Shown one piece after another: positions 41,451 to 49,734 of a DNA stretch of 64,000 nucleotides. This DNA is from Acidimicrobiales bacterium (GTDB taxonomy: Bacteria > Actinomycetota > Acidimicrobiia > Acidimicrobiales > Aldehydirespiratoraceae), in the NCBI GenBank assembly GCA_029263195.1, contig JAJCXX010000006.1, positions 1 through 64,000 of the forward strand, given 5' to 3'. Position 1 is the first letter of the stretch. Every line of letters begins with the position of its first letter. The translations under genes were made by a program, and so were the position numbers. The notes under the pieces were generated by a model that had not been told where the DNA came from, searched no databases, and worked only from the letters and a program-made list of their open reading frames with translations.

Positions 41451-42632
41451 ATGACTGCAACCGACATCACGACAACCCAGCGACCGATACTCAACTCGAC
41501 GACGGCGAGCAAGCGTCGCCGCTCCCTTCGCATCGCCGACTCGCTCGTGGTGGTTGGCCTGGTTGTCAGCTATCTCACGTCCAGCTCCGTCTTGCTGCAC
41601 GCCTTGGTGAGCCTGTCCTGGTCGGCCGCGGTTGGCTGGCACTTCTGGCTCCACCGCAAGTGGTTCAAGTCGCTGGCCCGACGACTGGCCAGGGGCCGAT
41701 CTCGAAAGTCGCGCGCGTCGGCGTTCGTGACCGCTGCAATCAGCGTCGAGCTCTCCGCGGTGGTCATATTCGGGGTCGTCGCCTGGCTGGGCCCCCGCTC
41801 GCTAAAGGGCTTCCACGGAACCCTGGGCGACATCTTGCTGGCAGTGGCCGTGGCTCACATTCTCCTCAACCTTCGACAGCTGACGGCTCTCGTTCGGCGT
41901 CGATCCACCGTGATCGATCGCCGATTCCGCGGCGCCTCCACCTCGGCACAAAGGGGATACGCGGCCGGCAAGGCTGCGTCTCACACCCAGGGTGCAGCCA
42001 AGGTCGAATTCTTGGCGTCCACACCGGTGGAGCAAGAATTGCAGGTGGAGATCGATTCCGAAGAGAGGGTCACGATCTTCCACGGACCCGATGCGGTGAT
42101 GGAGGCATGTCCCGACGACGACTTCACGATGACGGTTCCGGCCTCCAGCGACATCATCGAAAAAGTATTCGCTCGAGGACCGGTGGAAGCGACTCGCACC
42201 ACGGGACGACCTCACTGCTTTGGTTGCAGCCAGGAACGTGGAGACGGTTTGGGGATCACCACCACCCCTGTCGGCGCCAGCGGCATCTGGGGGTCGACCT
42301 GGACGCCTGATGAGACGCTTCCGTCGACGGGTGGGTTCGTCGACGACGAGGTGATCTGGGCAGCGTTGGATTGCCCGGGCAGCTTCGTGGCGACCAGTCC
42401 GACCGGCACCTCCGCTGAGGCCACAGGTTCGCCTTCGCTCGACGCGATATCGGTTCAGATCCTCGAGCGGGTTCGGATCGGTGAGCAGCTCGCTGTGGTC
42501 GGTTGGACGCTGAGTCGAGAGGATTCCGGGGTGGACTGTGGCACGGCGGTGATCGACCGAAGAGGAGAGATCAAGGCCTACGCCCACCTCTGTCTCTCGA
42601 TCTCCGACGCGAACACCCCCCACGGGCTGTAG
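41451..42632 (+). CDS. Fusion of a cytochrome-b-like membrane domain and a hotdog thioesterase-like domain
   Basis: About 393 residues from ATG 41451. Residues ~30-160 hold three or four hydrophobic helices with paired His: LLHAL, GWHFWLH, FHGTLGDILLAVAVAHILL. This is the layout of DUF4405-type small heme-b membrane proteins. After a linker, residues ~250-390 resemble a PaaI-like hotdog domain: RPHCFGCSQERGDGLG, a GGFVDDEVIWAALDCPG core helix, and AISVQILERVRIGEQLAVVGW. The combination is unusual and no function can be assigned; a membrane-tethered thioesterase with heme is possible. Confidence 0.6.
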   Translation: MTATDITTTQRPILNSTTASKRRRSLRIADSLVVVGLVVSYLTSSSVLLHALVSLSWSAAVGWHFWLHRKWFKSLARRLARGRSRKSRASAFVTAAISVELSAVVIFGVVAWLGPRSLKGFHGTLGDILLAVAVAHILLNLRQLTALVRRRSTVIDRRFRGASTSAQRGYAAGKAASHTQGAAKVEFLASTPVEQELQVEIDSEERVTIFHGPDAVMEACPDDDFTMTVPASSDIIEKVFARGPVEATRTTGRPHCFGCSQERGDGLGITTTPVGASGIWGSTWTPDETLPSTGGFVDDEVIWAALDCPGSFVATSPTGTSAEATGSPSLDAISVQILERVRIGEQLAVVGWTLSREDSGVDCGTAVIDRRGEIKAYAHLCLSISDANTPHGL

Positions 42633-42639
42633 CTGTCGT

Positions 42640-43212
42640 CTACTCCATCGGCGCTGAGCGCATCTCGTTCCCGAACAGGGCGGAGGCGCACGCTCGTGCC
42701 GATTCGATTGGCCGGGTGCTCTTGAACACCGCGGCCTGGACGATGGCTCCGTCGATGATCACAGCCAGTTCGTTGGGCCGGGTGGTGGTGGTTGCGAGGA
42801 ACTCGATGAGGGCTCGTTTGTGAGCGCGGATGAGTTCCTCATGTTCAGCGGTGAGTTCCCCCGTCTCGGCGTGGGTGTTGATGAAGGCGCATCCTCTGAA
42901 CTCTGAGGACTTCAGCCACTCGGTCATCGAATCAAAGACAGCCTCGACAGGAGCGACTCCGTCAGCCGTCCTCTGGGCGACTTCGGTTTCGAGCCATGCC
43001 ATCCAGGTCTCGTGTCTGTGGGTGAGCCAGCCTCCGATCAAATCGGCCTTTGAAGGGAACATCGAGTAGAGGCGTCGCAACGACACTCCGGACATGTCGC
43101 GGATTTCGACGACGGACACGGCGCTGGTTCCTCGCCGGTAGAACAGGTCGTCGGCGGCAGCCAGCGCCGCGTCGCGAGCCTGTTCGATGTCCTGAGTTGC
43201 TACTGGGCTCAT
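42640..43212 (-). CDS. TetR-family transcriptional regulator
   Basis: 190 residues. The N-terminal helix-turn-helix ([28 protein letters not shown]) and a helical ligand domain fit TetR. The start overlaps the stop of the NTF2-like gene by 4 bases (ATGA), so the regulator is the second gene of that operon. A 30-bp palindrome between this operon and the divergent nitroreductase gene (43675-43704) is its likely operator. Confidence 0.88.
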   Translation of the reverse strand: MSPVATQDIEQARDAALAAADDLFYRRGTSAVSVVEIRDMSGVSLRRLYSMFPSKADLIGGWLTHRHETWMAWLETEVAQRTADGVAPVEAVFDSMTEWLKSSEFRGCAFINTHAETGELTAEHEELIRAHKRALIEFLATTTTRPNELAVIIDGAIVQAAVFKSTRPIESARACASALFGNEMRSAPME

Positions 43213-43667
43213 TGAATCGGGATCCCGATTCGATCGTCGTCGGGCCGTGGTCCGAAGATCCGTCGCTGGGATTCGTCGATCGCCAGATCGTTGATGCTTG
43301 CTTCTCTTCTCCGCATCAGCCCGTGCTCATCGAACTCCCAGTTCTCGTTTCCGTACGAACGCCACCATTGGCCGTCGGTGGTGAGGCTCTCATACTGGAA
43401 TCGCACCGCGATCCGGTTGCCCGAGAAGGCCCACAGGTCCTTGCGCAGGGCGTACTGCGTCTCGCGGTCCCACTTCTGGGTCAGAAACTCCCGGATTTCG
43501 TCGCGGCCCCGCAGGAAGGTGTCGCGATTTCGCCAGATCGAGTCCTGGGAGTAGGCCATGGCCACGCGGCCCGGGTCCCTGGAGTTCCAGGCCGCCTCGG
43601 CTCCGAGCACCTTGGCCCAGGCGGTCTCTTCGGTGAACGGTGGTAGGGGCGGGCGGTCTTCTGACAT
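43209..43667 (-). CDS. NTF2-like (DUF1348-type) SnoaL-fold protein
   Basis: About 152 residues from ATG 43667. [63 protein letters not shown] and [18 protein letters not shown] match the DUF1348 group of nuclear-transport-factor-2-fold proteins. The cone-shaped fold binds small hydrophobic ligands or catalyses isomerase/hydrolase steps; the role here is unknown. It heads the operon with TetR and is next to the palindromic operator. The longer reading to 43775 would pass through the operator. Confidence 0.82.
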   Translation of the reverse strand: MSEDRPPLPPFTEETAWAKVLGAEAAWNSRDPGRVAMAYSQDSIWRNRDTFLRGRDEIREFLTQKWDRETQYALRKDLWAFSGNRIAVRFQYESLTTDGQWWRSYGNENWEFDEHGLMRRREASINDLAIDESQRRIFGPRPDDDRIGIPIQ

Positions 43668-43674
43668 CAGAGCT

Positions 43675-43704
43675 CCATTGTGAGAACGATCATTCTCACA
43701 ATGG
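43675..43704. promoter_or_regulatory. 30-bp near-perfect palindrome, probable TetR operator
   Basis: CCATTGTGAGAA (43675-43686) is matched exactly by TTCTCACAATGG (43693-43704). The 6-base centre cGATCa is itself symmetric in its inner four bases. It lies between the divergent NTF2-tetR operon and the nitroreductase gene, 42 bp from the latter's start. One bound repressor could control both directions. Confidence 0.82.
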
Positions 43705-43746
43705 AACCCATCAGCGACCGGATCTCTTCCGGTGAGATACTGGCTC

Positions 43747-44247
43747 ATGGACACATACGAGGCAGTCATCTCCAAGCGCGATATTCGGCACTACACCGAG
43801 GCCCCCATACCCGACGATGTGCTGAACCGCATCCTGCAGGCCGGTCGGATGGCCGGCAGCGCCAAGAACAACGAATCAAACCGGCTGATCGTGTTTCGCG
43901 ACCAGGCCGTACAGAACGCGCTGGCCGAGTCCGGCGACTTCTCCTCGTGGATCGGAACCTCAGCGGCGGTCATCGGAATAGCCGTGCCGAAGAATCTCAT
44001 GTTGATGTTCGACGTCGGGCGCATGGCGCAGAACATGATGGTGAGTGCCCACGCCGAGGGACTCGGATCGTGCCCGGTCACTCTCCAGCACCAAGACCGG
44101 ACACGTGCCGCCGCTGGTCTGCCCGACGACTGGGACATGACAATGGTGATCACCCTGGGCTGGCCGATTCCCGATGCCCCGGACAGCCCCCTCAAGCGCA
44201 CCCGAGTTCCCCTCGAGGAGCTGGTCAGCTACGACCGCTGGACCTGA
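43747..44247 (+). CDS. Nitroreductase-family flavoprotein
   Basis: 166 residues from ATG 43747. [25 protein letters not shown] with the FMN-phosphate Arg, [38 protein letters not shown] and VITLGWP are the family landmarks. It is FMN-dependent and NAD(P)H-using, reducing nitro, quinone or enone compounds; its actual substrate is unknown. Divergent transcription from the TetR operon over a palindrome suggests induction by an electrophile. Confidence 0.88.
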   Translation: MDTYEAVISKRDIRHYTEAPIPDDVLNRILQAGRMAGSAKNNESNRLIVFRDQAVQNALAESGDFSSWIGTSAAVIGIAVPKNLMLMFDVGRMAQNMMVSAHAEGLGSCPVTLQHQDRTRAAAGLPDDWDMTMVITLGWPIPDAPDSPLKRTRVPLEELVSYDRWT

Positions 44248-44251
44248 TCCG

Positions 44252-44552
44252 ATGGCAGCTCCTGAGTCCGACATTCTGTTCGCCGGATCGGTTCCGGAGC
44301 TCTACGACCAACACCTCGTGCCCCTGATCTTTGAGCGCTACGCGGCCGATCTGGTCACGCGTCGCGAACTGCGACATTGCGGCCATGGCCTACTGCCAGG
44401 GCACACCGCTGCCAAACGAGATCGATGCCATCGACCCGGCGCGGCTGGGCGAAGCCACTACCGCCGCCGCCGACGCCATCGCCGCACAATTTGGCAGGAT
44501 GGACGTCGACGACCTGATCAGTGCATTCGTGGTCACGGCGTTGAAGCCGTGA
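44252..44552 (+). pseudogene. SAM-dependent methyltransferase with large internal deletion
   Basis: The frame from ATG 44252 encodes ILFAGSVPELYDQHLVPLIFERYAADL, the conserved start of a class-I methyltransferase family (written here as two blocks: FAGSVPELYDQHLVP and FERYAADLV). After about 33 codons it breaks. A second frame then gives AMAYCQGTPLPNEI, DPARLGEATTAAADAIAAQFG and a VTALKP end, which is that family's C-terminus. Roughly 170 residues including the SAM site are missing, so it is dead. It is downstream of the nitroreductase. Confidence 0.7.
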
Positions 44553-44600
44553 CCACGAACGGGCAGTACCAATCAATGCGGTAACAGGTTTCCCCTTGAA

Positions 44601-47600
44601 CTAGTTGGGCTTCAGTGCGACGTCACTCACCGTCGTGGTGCCGTCGCCGACCGAGTATCCGATCGAGAGGACCCCGGGGTCTTCGATCGTTTCGCTCTTC
44701 ACCACCAGCGATCCGCCGGCCAGTGTCTTGGTCTTCTGCTCTCCACCATCGAACATGTAGCTGACCTGGGCATCGGGTTCGCCGACGATGGTCAGCTCCA
44801 CGAACCACTTGCCCTCACCGATGTCAATGGAACCGGCGGAGACCTGGAGTGGCAAGCCTCCGCCGGTTCCAGAATTGGGGTTGGGGACGACGTCGGAGAC
44901 TGCCGGCGAGACGCACGTGACGATCGTCGTGTTGTCCGGGTTGTACGTGTAGAACGCCGGCCCGGTCACGGTGTCGACCGTGAAGAAGACGTCGCTGAAG
45001 AAGTCAGACGGGACCTGCATCGACAAGGTCGCAATTCCGTTGACAGCGTCGGCGGTACCCCCCTCTCCGGTGCTCCAAGTGCCGAAGATAGACACCGGCC
45101 CGGCCGTGACAGGCATTCCCTGATCGCCATCTTCCTCGCTCATCGTCACGCTGACGACAGCCGTCCACGGATCCGCAGGTCCGGCGTTGGCCACGATCAT
45201 GTCGGTGACACAGATGTCCACCGTCACCGCAGGAATCAAGGGAGGTACGAGCGACCAGTCTGCTTCAAACTTGTTGCCACCCTGACCGAACGCGTAGGCG
45301 AGCTCCATTGGATCGAAGTCGGGCTGGAAGCAGTCGAGGTTTCCGTTCCCGTTGACATCCTCCCCGGCCTGGAGTATCCCGTCGCCGTTTCGATCCTCGC
45401 AGAAGCCGTCGTCGTTGCCGAGGTAGCGGTGGACGCCGGACGCAAAGCGTCCCTGGGCCACCGGATCCTGGATGTTGCCGGCGGGGCAGTCGGCGGCAGT
45501 GGCCGTGGGGTGACACATCGGGTCGCCCATGAACATGACCCCGAGGAGGTAGCCCTGGTGGTCGTAGACGCCGACCGGGGCACCGACGATGCCGGCCTTC
45601 TCCCAGGCCAAGAGGCTTCCCATCCTGATGTCGAGAGGACCGGTGTCATCGAACACTCCACCTTCGGCGAACCCGGCTCGGGGTACACCGAACTCGCGTG
45701 GCCCGATGACCGACGTGCTCAGATCAAGACCCTTGATGTCGTAGGCGGGATCGAGCCCGAGCGAAGCACCGTCGAGGGTGAGGGCCCAACCGGAACAGGT
45801 GAGTGGTGCGGTCAATGGGGTCGAGGGGGTGCACGTGGCGATGTCATCGTCCTGGCCCCTGGTGCCGCCGGTCCACGGTGCCACCTTCCACGGCTTGTTC
45901 CCCACGGCGAAGTTGGCGAGGGTCGACAGGTGAACGTCGCCGTTGGTGGCGTCGAGCGCAAAGGCGTCGATGTCTTCACCTCCGCGGGTCAACTCGTTGG
46001 TGTAGGTACCGGTCGCGCTGCCATCGAAGTAGGGGCTGAAGGTTCCGGCTGTGACCGTTCCCGGCCCTCCCGCACCGAAGTCGAAGCGGAAGACGTCTTC
46101 GTCCGGGAACGTGCCGCCCGCGACCACGGCATCGGCGACCGTCGATATCAACAGACCTCCGCCAGGTAGCGCGGCGACGGCATCGATGTCTTCGCCCCCC
46201 GTGGTGAGCCCCACGTCGGACCCGTCGAAGTAGCGGCTCCACACGCCGCTGGTGGTTCCCTCCCCGAGGCTGTCGGCGGTGAACAACAATACGTCGGAGT
46301 CATCGACCGCGGGTCCCGGGGGAAGCCCGAACACCTTGCGATTCAGCCCCCTCTGGAACGAGACGAGAATCTCCGACTCGCTCAGGAATGAGAAGCCGTC
46401 GATTTGGGCGTGGAGCGGATCAAGCCAGACCTTCGTGCCGACGGCGGTGGTGACGTTGCTGCCGTCGAATATCACGGTGGTCGAGTTGTCAGCGTTGACC
46501 CGCATGATGTCGAGGTCTTCGGCACAGGTCGAGGCGTTACCGAGCGGACCACAGTCGAGCGAGAAGTACAGCGACTGGTCGGGGCTGGGTGTGGTGCTGG
46601 CTCCGATGTCGACGCGGGCGCTCGTTCCGGCGCCGACGATCGCGGACTCGCCTCCGGACTGTGAGTTGGCTGACGGCGAGTACTCGTAGCCGACCGGCGG
46701 CACCACCTTGACGATGTAGTTGCCGGGCGGCTGGTCGCGGAAGTCGTACACGCCAATCGTGGGAGCGACCGGGTCGACCCCGTTGTACACCGGTCCGGCG
46801 AAGACTCCGCCGATCTCGTTGAGCGGCAGCGTGGATGGCAGTTGCCAGCCCTGGAGGACCGTGTCGGCGGGATCGAAGACGCCGGTGGTTGTCGACGCCA
46901 GCGGGATGGCACCGGGCCCGGCGTTGGCGGCGTCGTACAGTTCCACGGTGACGCCGTGAAGGGTGCGTTCGACGCTGTCGTCGTAGATGCCATCGGGGGT
47001 CCACGAGCCTTGCTTGAGATTGTCGTAGAAGACCGCACCGTGAATGTCGCCGGTGGTGGCCGGAACGTCTTCGACCTGGATGTCGACCCAGTAGTTGAAG
47101 GTCGCCCACATCACGTAGCGGTTCATCGAGTTGTGGGTGATGAACACAGTCTCGCCGTTGTTGATGGGCTGGCCGGTGAGCACGTCGACCGCATCGGGGT
47201 CGAATTCCTCGGTGATGATCTTGCCGCGCCACTCGGAGCCGTCCGGCATCTCGACCGACACGTAGCCCATAGTCTCGATTTCAGGCAAGAACTCGAAGTT
47301 GAAGTACCCGAGCGAATCGGTGGTCGCCACTTGCTTGACGGCCCCACTCTCGTAGTGCGCCAGGACTCTCGCATTGGGCACCGGCGTAGTGCCGTTCATG
47401 ACCGTGCCCTGGCCTCGAGCCCCGAATCTCGGTATGAGCAGCCCGAGGTTGATGGGCGGCCCGGTACTCACCGTCAGACCGGTTCCGATCAGAGGCACGT
47501 TGTAGAGCGGGGAGTCGTAGGCGAAGATCTCGTACTTCCCGGGGGGAACGTTGACGAAGTCGAACTCGCCACCGTTCTGTTGGTTCTGGCCGCTGGGTTG

Positions 47601-48938
47601 AGACGCGTGGGTGGTCGCCACGAGCCTCGGGAAGTCGCCGATGGAGTAGAGGGCCACCCGGCCGTTGGTGATCCGAGCATTGGGCTCGACATCTGCGCCG
47701 TTCGGGTAGTGGCCGTTGATCCGACCACCCACCTGGAAGGGGAACGGCTCTTGGGCGTCGTTGCCGTCGGCGTCGAGCAGAACTCCCGTGATGCTGTTGG
47801 AGATGAGCGGATTGCCTCCGGCGTCGTTGCCGATTTCCTCGATGAAGCCGTGCCAAGTCATGTAGGCGCCGGCTTCGGTGCCGGGGTCGCCGGGAGCAAG
47901 GGGCAGATCCCAAGCGGTGCCGCCCTCCTCGGTGAACGTCGCCGACCAGCTGCGGGCGGCGTTGGTGATCGGGTCGAAATCGGGCAAGTGGAGGATGCTG
48001 GGGTTGCACGCGCTGGTAACCGATGATGGGTCGGACTCGACGATGATCTCACCGGGGGGCAGGCCCCTGAAGTACACGTAGCCGTCCGACGGAATCCCTC
48101 CAGCTCCGAAGACCATTCCGTCCTTGGTGGTGAAGTCAGGTTCGCCGCCGGTCTGGCGTGTCTGGAGGAGATTGCCGGAATCGTCGTAGGCCCTGACCGT
48201 CACACAATTGAGGCCGGGATCGATCAGCGTGCCGTCGTCGGCGCCGTTGACGAACTCGTCGTAGAACACGTAGTGCAACAAGTTCGCCGTGGGTAGGTCA
48301 CCGGCGCCGGTGACCGGGTCGACGTTGAGAAGGGGAGGCAGGTAGGCGTCCTGAAGGTTGCCGCCGACGTTGACCCCGGTCGTACCGAGAGCGTCGGTGA
48401 CACCCGGGATCGAATGGGTGTAGGCGAGCTTGGAGGCGTCCCAGTTGAACTCGCGGCTGGTCACGTCGTGGCCCGGAGCACTGAACGTCGCGACCACGCT
48501 GGGGTGGACCGCGGCGTCCACCGCTGCGGTCCACGAACTACCGGTCACGACTCCGTATCCGAGCGGCTCGCCGGTGTTCTGATCCTGAATCAAGACCTTG
48601 GCGCCGCTGAGGGGGTCGCACATGGCGGCGCCATCGAGGCCGGCGCCGCTGGGCCCGGGGTCGGCGGTGCCATCGGACAGCGTGAGCGGCGCGCTGTCGA
48701 TAGGAGACAGCACGCTGCCTGCGGGCGCGGGGCGGACACAGTTGTCGTACACCGCGACAGGCTCACCGACCGGACTCGCAAGATCGAACAAATACCGCAC
48801 CGAACTGTCGCCGGTGAAAATGGATCCGCCGATGTCCTGAGGGTTCGTGGGTGTGGTGGCCGCTATGGCAGAACCGCCGCTGACGGCGATTGCCCCTATT
48901 AAGGCCATTACCAATACCGATGTGAATGCCTTCCGCAT
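44601..48938 (-). CDS. Giant secreted multi-domain surface protein (paralogue of the SLH protein)
   Basis: 1445 residues. The signal peptide is about residues 1-27 (VSGGSAIAATT). The first ~780 residues contain Cna-B/carboxypeptidase-regulatory-like beta-sandwiches (VNVPPGKYEIFAYD, DSLGYFNFEFLPEIETMGY, RTLHGVTVELYD, DQPPGNYIVKVVPP). A ~300-residue insert (about 785-1085) has propeller-like repeats around GGEDIDAVAALPGGG and GGEDIDAFALDATNG. EGGVFDD, EKAGIVGAPVGVYDHQGYLLG and a Ca-loop-like DRNGDGILQAGED follow. The protein is paralogous to the gene at 56986 but lacks its IPT, beta-helix and SLH parts, and has no LPxTG sortase motif. It is probably an extracellular matrix or adhesion scaffold. 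Upstream repeats are described separately. Confidence 0.82.
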   Translation of the reverse strand: MRKAFTSVLVMALIGAIAVSGGSAIAATTPTNPQDIGGSIFTGDSSVRYLFDLASPVGEPVAVYDNCVRPAPAGSVLSPIDSAPLTLSDGTADPGPSGAGLDGAAMCDPLSGAKVLIQDQNTGEPLGYGVVTGSSWTAAVDAAVHPSVVATFSAPGHDVTSREFNWDASKLAYTHSIPGVTDALGTTGVNVGGNLQDAYLPPLLNVDPVTGAGDLPTANLLHYVFYDEFVNGADDGTLIDPGLNCVTVRAYDDSGNLLQTRQTGGEPDFTTKDGMVFGAGGIPSDGYVYFRGLPPGEIIVESDPSSVTSACNPSILHLPDFDPITNAARSWSATFTEEGGTAWDLPLAPGDPGTEAGAYMTWHGFIEEIGNDAGGNPLISNSITGVLLDADGNDAQEPFPFQVGGRINGHYPNGADVEPNARITNGRVALYSIGDFPRLVATTHASQPSGQNQQNGGEFDFVNVPPGKYEIFAYDSPLYNVPLIGTGLTVSTGPPINLGLLIPRFGARGQGTVMNGTTPVPNARVLAHYESGAVKQVATTDSLGYFNFEFLPEIETMGYVSVEMPDGSEWRGKIITEEFDPDAVDVLTGQPINNGETVFITHNSMNRYVMWATFNYWVDIQVEDVPATTGDIHGAVFYDNLKQGSWTPDGIYDDSVERTLHGVTVELYDAANAGPGAIPLASTTTGVFDPADTVLQGWQLPSTLPLNEIGGVFAGPVYNGVDPVAPTIGVYDFRDQPPGNYIVKVVPPVGYEYSPSANSQSGGESAIVGAGTSARVDIGASTTPSPDQSLYFSLDCGPLGNASTCAEDLDIMRVNADNSTTVIFDGSNVTTAVGTKVWLDPLHAQIDGFSFLSESEILVSFQRGLNRKVFGLPPGPAVDDSDVLLFTADSLGEGTTSGVWSRYFDGSDVGLTTGGEDIDAVAALPGGGLLISTVADAVVAGGTFPDEDVFRFDFGAGGPGTVTAGTFSPYFDGSATGTYTNELTRGGEDIDAFALDATNGDVHLSTLANFAVGNKPWKVAPWTGGTRGQDDDIATCTPSTPLTAPLTCSGWALTLDGASLGLDPAYDIKGLDLSTSVIGPREFGVPRAGFAEGGVFDDTGPLDIRMGSLLAWEKAGIVGAPVGVYDHQGYLLGVMFMGDPMCHPTATAADCPAGNIQDPVAQGRFASGVHRYLGNDDGFCEDRNGDGILQAGEDVNGNGNLDCFQPDFDPMELAYAFGQGGNKFEADWSLVPPLIPAVTVDICVTDMIVANAGPADPWTAVVSVTMSEEDGDQGMPVTAGPVSIFGTWSTGEGGTADAVNGIATLSMQVPSDFFSDVFFTVDTVTGPAFYTYNPDNTTIVTCVSPAVSDVVPNPNSGTGGGLPLQVSAGSIDIGEGKWFVELTIVGEPDAQVSYMFDGGEQKTKTLAGGSLVVKSETIEDPGVLSIGYSVGDGTTTVSDVALKPN

Positions 48939-49107
48939 GATGTCTCCCCAGAGGCACCTTCTTCACGGTCACCGTTGACCGTCGCCCGAAGTTTGAAGTC
49001 CGGATACCTCTACGCCGATACGACACTAGGCATCGACGGGCTACGCCGATACCCGCTCATTCAGCCAGGAAATACTCTCAAATGGGTAGTGCCCGAGCCT
49101 CGCGTGT
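48939..49107 (-). promoter_or_regulatory. Upstream region of the giant secreted protein with direct repeats
   Basis: CTACGCCGATAC occurs twice (49010-49021, 49041-49052), exactly 31 bp apart, about three helical turns. At 49058-49089 on the minus strand lies a 32-bp element (CTACCCA...GAGAGT...CCT.GC.GAATG) shared with the paralogue's upstream region. It is probably the binding area of a regulator, perhaps the adjacent NarL-type protein. Confidence 0.55.
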
Positions 49108-49734
49108 TCAGGCGATGACCCCTATTCGCAGTGCGCTGGCTACCGCCTCGGCACGCGAGTTGACATCAAGTTTCGCGAATACGTTCTTCAGGCACCACTT
49201 GACGGTCGCCTGTGAAAGGTTCAAATCGCGGGCTATCTGCTTGTTGGAGGCGCCATCGGATATCAGCTGCAGCATCTCGACCTCGCGTGGGCCCAGGGAC
49301 TTTCCGAGAGATTGGTCTCCGTCGACCCCCTGAATCAGCGCACCGCTGAGTTCTCCCTGCACGTAGATGTGGCCTTCGTGGGCTGACTCGAGAGCCCGCA
49401 CCAATTCGGCCTGACCGACGTTCTTGAGTAGATAGCCGGACGCCCCGAGTGAGATCGCCCGTCTGACGAAGATGGGGTCATCGTGCATCGACATCACCAC
49501 CGCCTTCACGTCGGGTGCTTCCTCGGCCAGCTGTTCGAGGGCTTCGAAGCCGTTGAGTCCCGGCATCCTCAGGTCGAGCAGAACGAGGTCGACGTCAGCG
49601 GTTTCGGAGACCATCCGCAACAGATCGGCACCGTCGACAGCTTCCCCGACGATCTCGATTCCCGATTCGGGTTCGAGCATCCAGCGAACACCTTCCCGGA
49701 CCACACGATGGTCGTCGGCTATCAGGATTCTCAT
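49108..49734 (-). CDS. NarL/FixJ-family response regulator
   Basis: 208 residues. The receiver domain has Asp7-Asp8 (ADDHR), phospho-acceptor Asp54 (LLDLRMPG) and the conserved Lys in GYLLKN. The LuxR-type helix-turn-helix at the C-terminus contains LGPREVEMLQLISDGASNKQIARDL. Its ATG overlaps the histidine kinase stop by 4 bases, so the two are one operon. It sits between two giant surface-protein genes and two heme-protein genes, which it may regulate. Confidence 0.92.
   Translation of the reverse strand: MRILIADDHRVVREGVRWMLEPESGIEIVGEAVDGADLLRMVSETADVDLVLLDLRMPGLNGFEALEQLAEEAPDVKAVVMSMHDDPIFVRRAISLGASGYLLKNVGQAELVRALESAHEGHIYVQGELSGALIQGVDGDQSLGKSLGPREVEMLQLISDGASNKQIARDLNLSQATVKWCLKNVFAKLDVNSRAEAVASALRIGVIA

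Noticed and set aside
46842-48026. 394-residue frame opposite the giant secreted protein
   Set aside because: Antisense shadow. The minus-strand protein continues through with a signal peptide and a paralogue.
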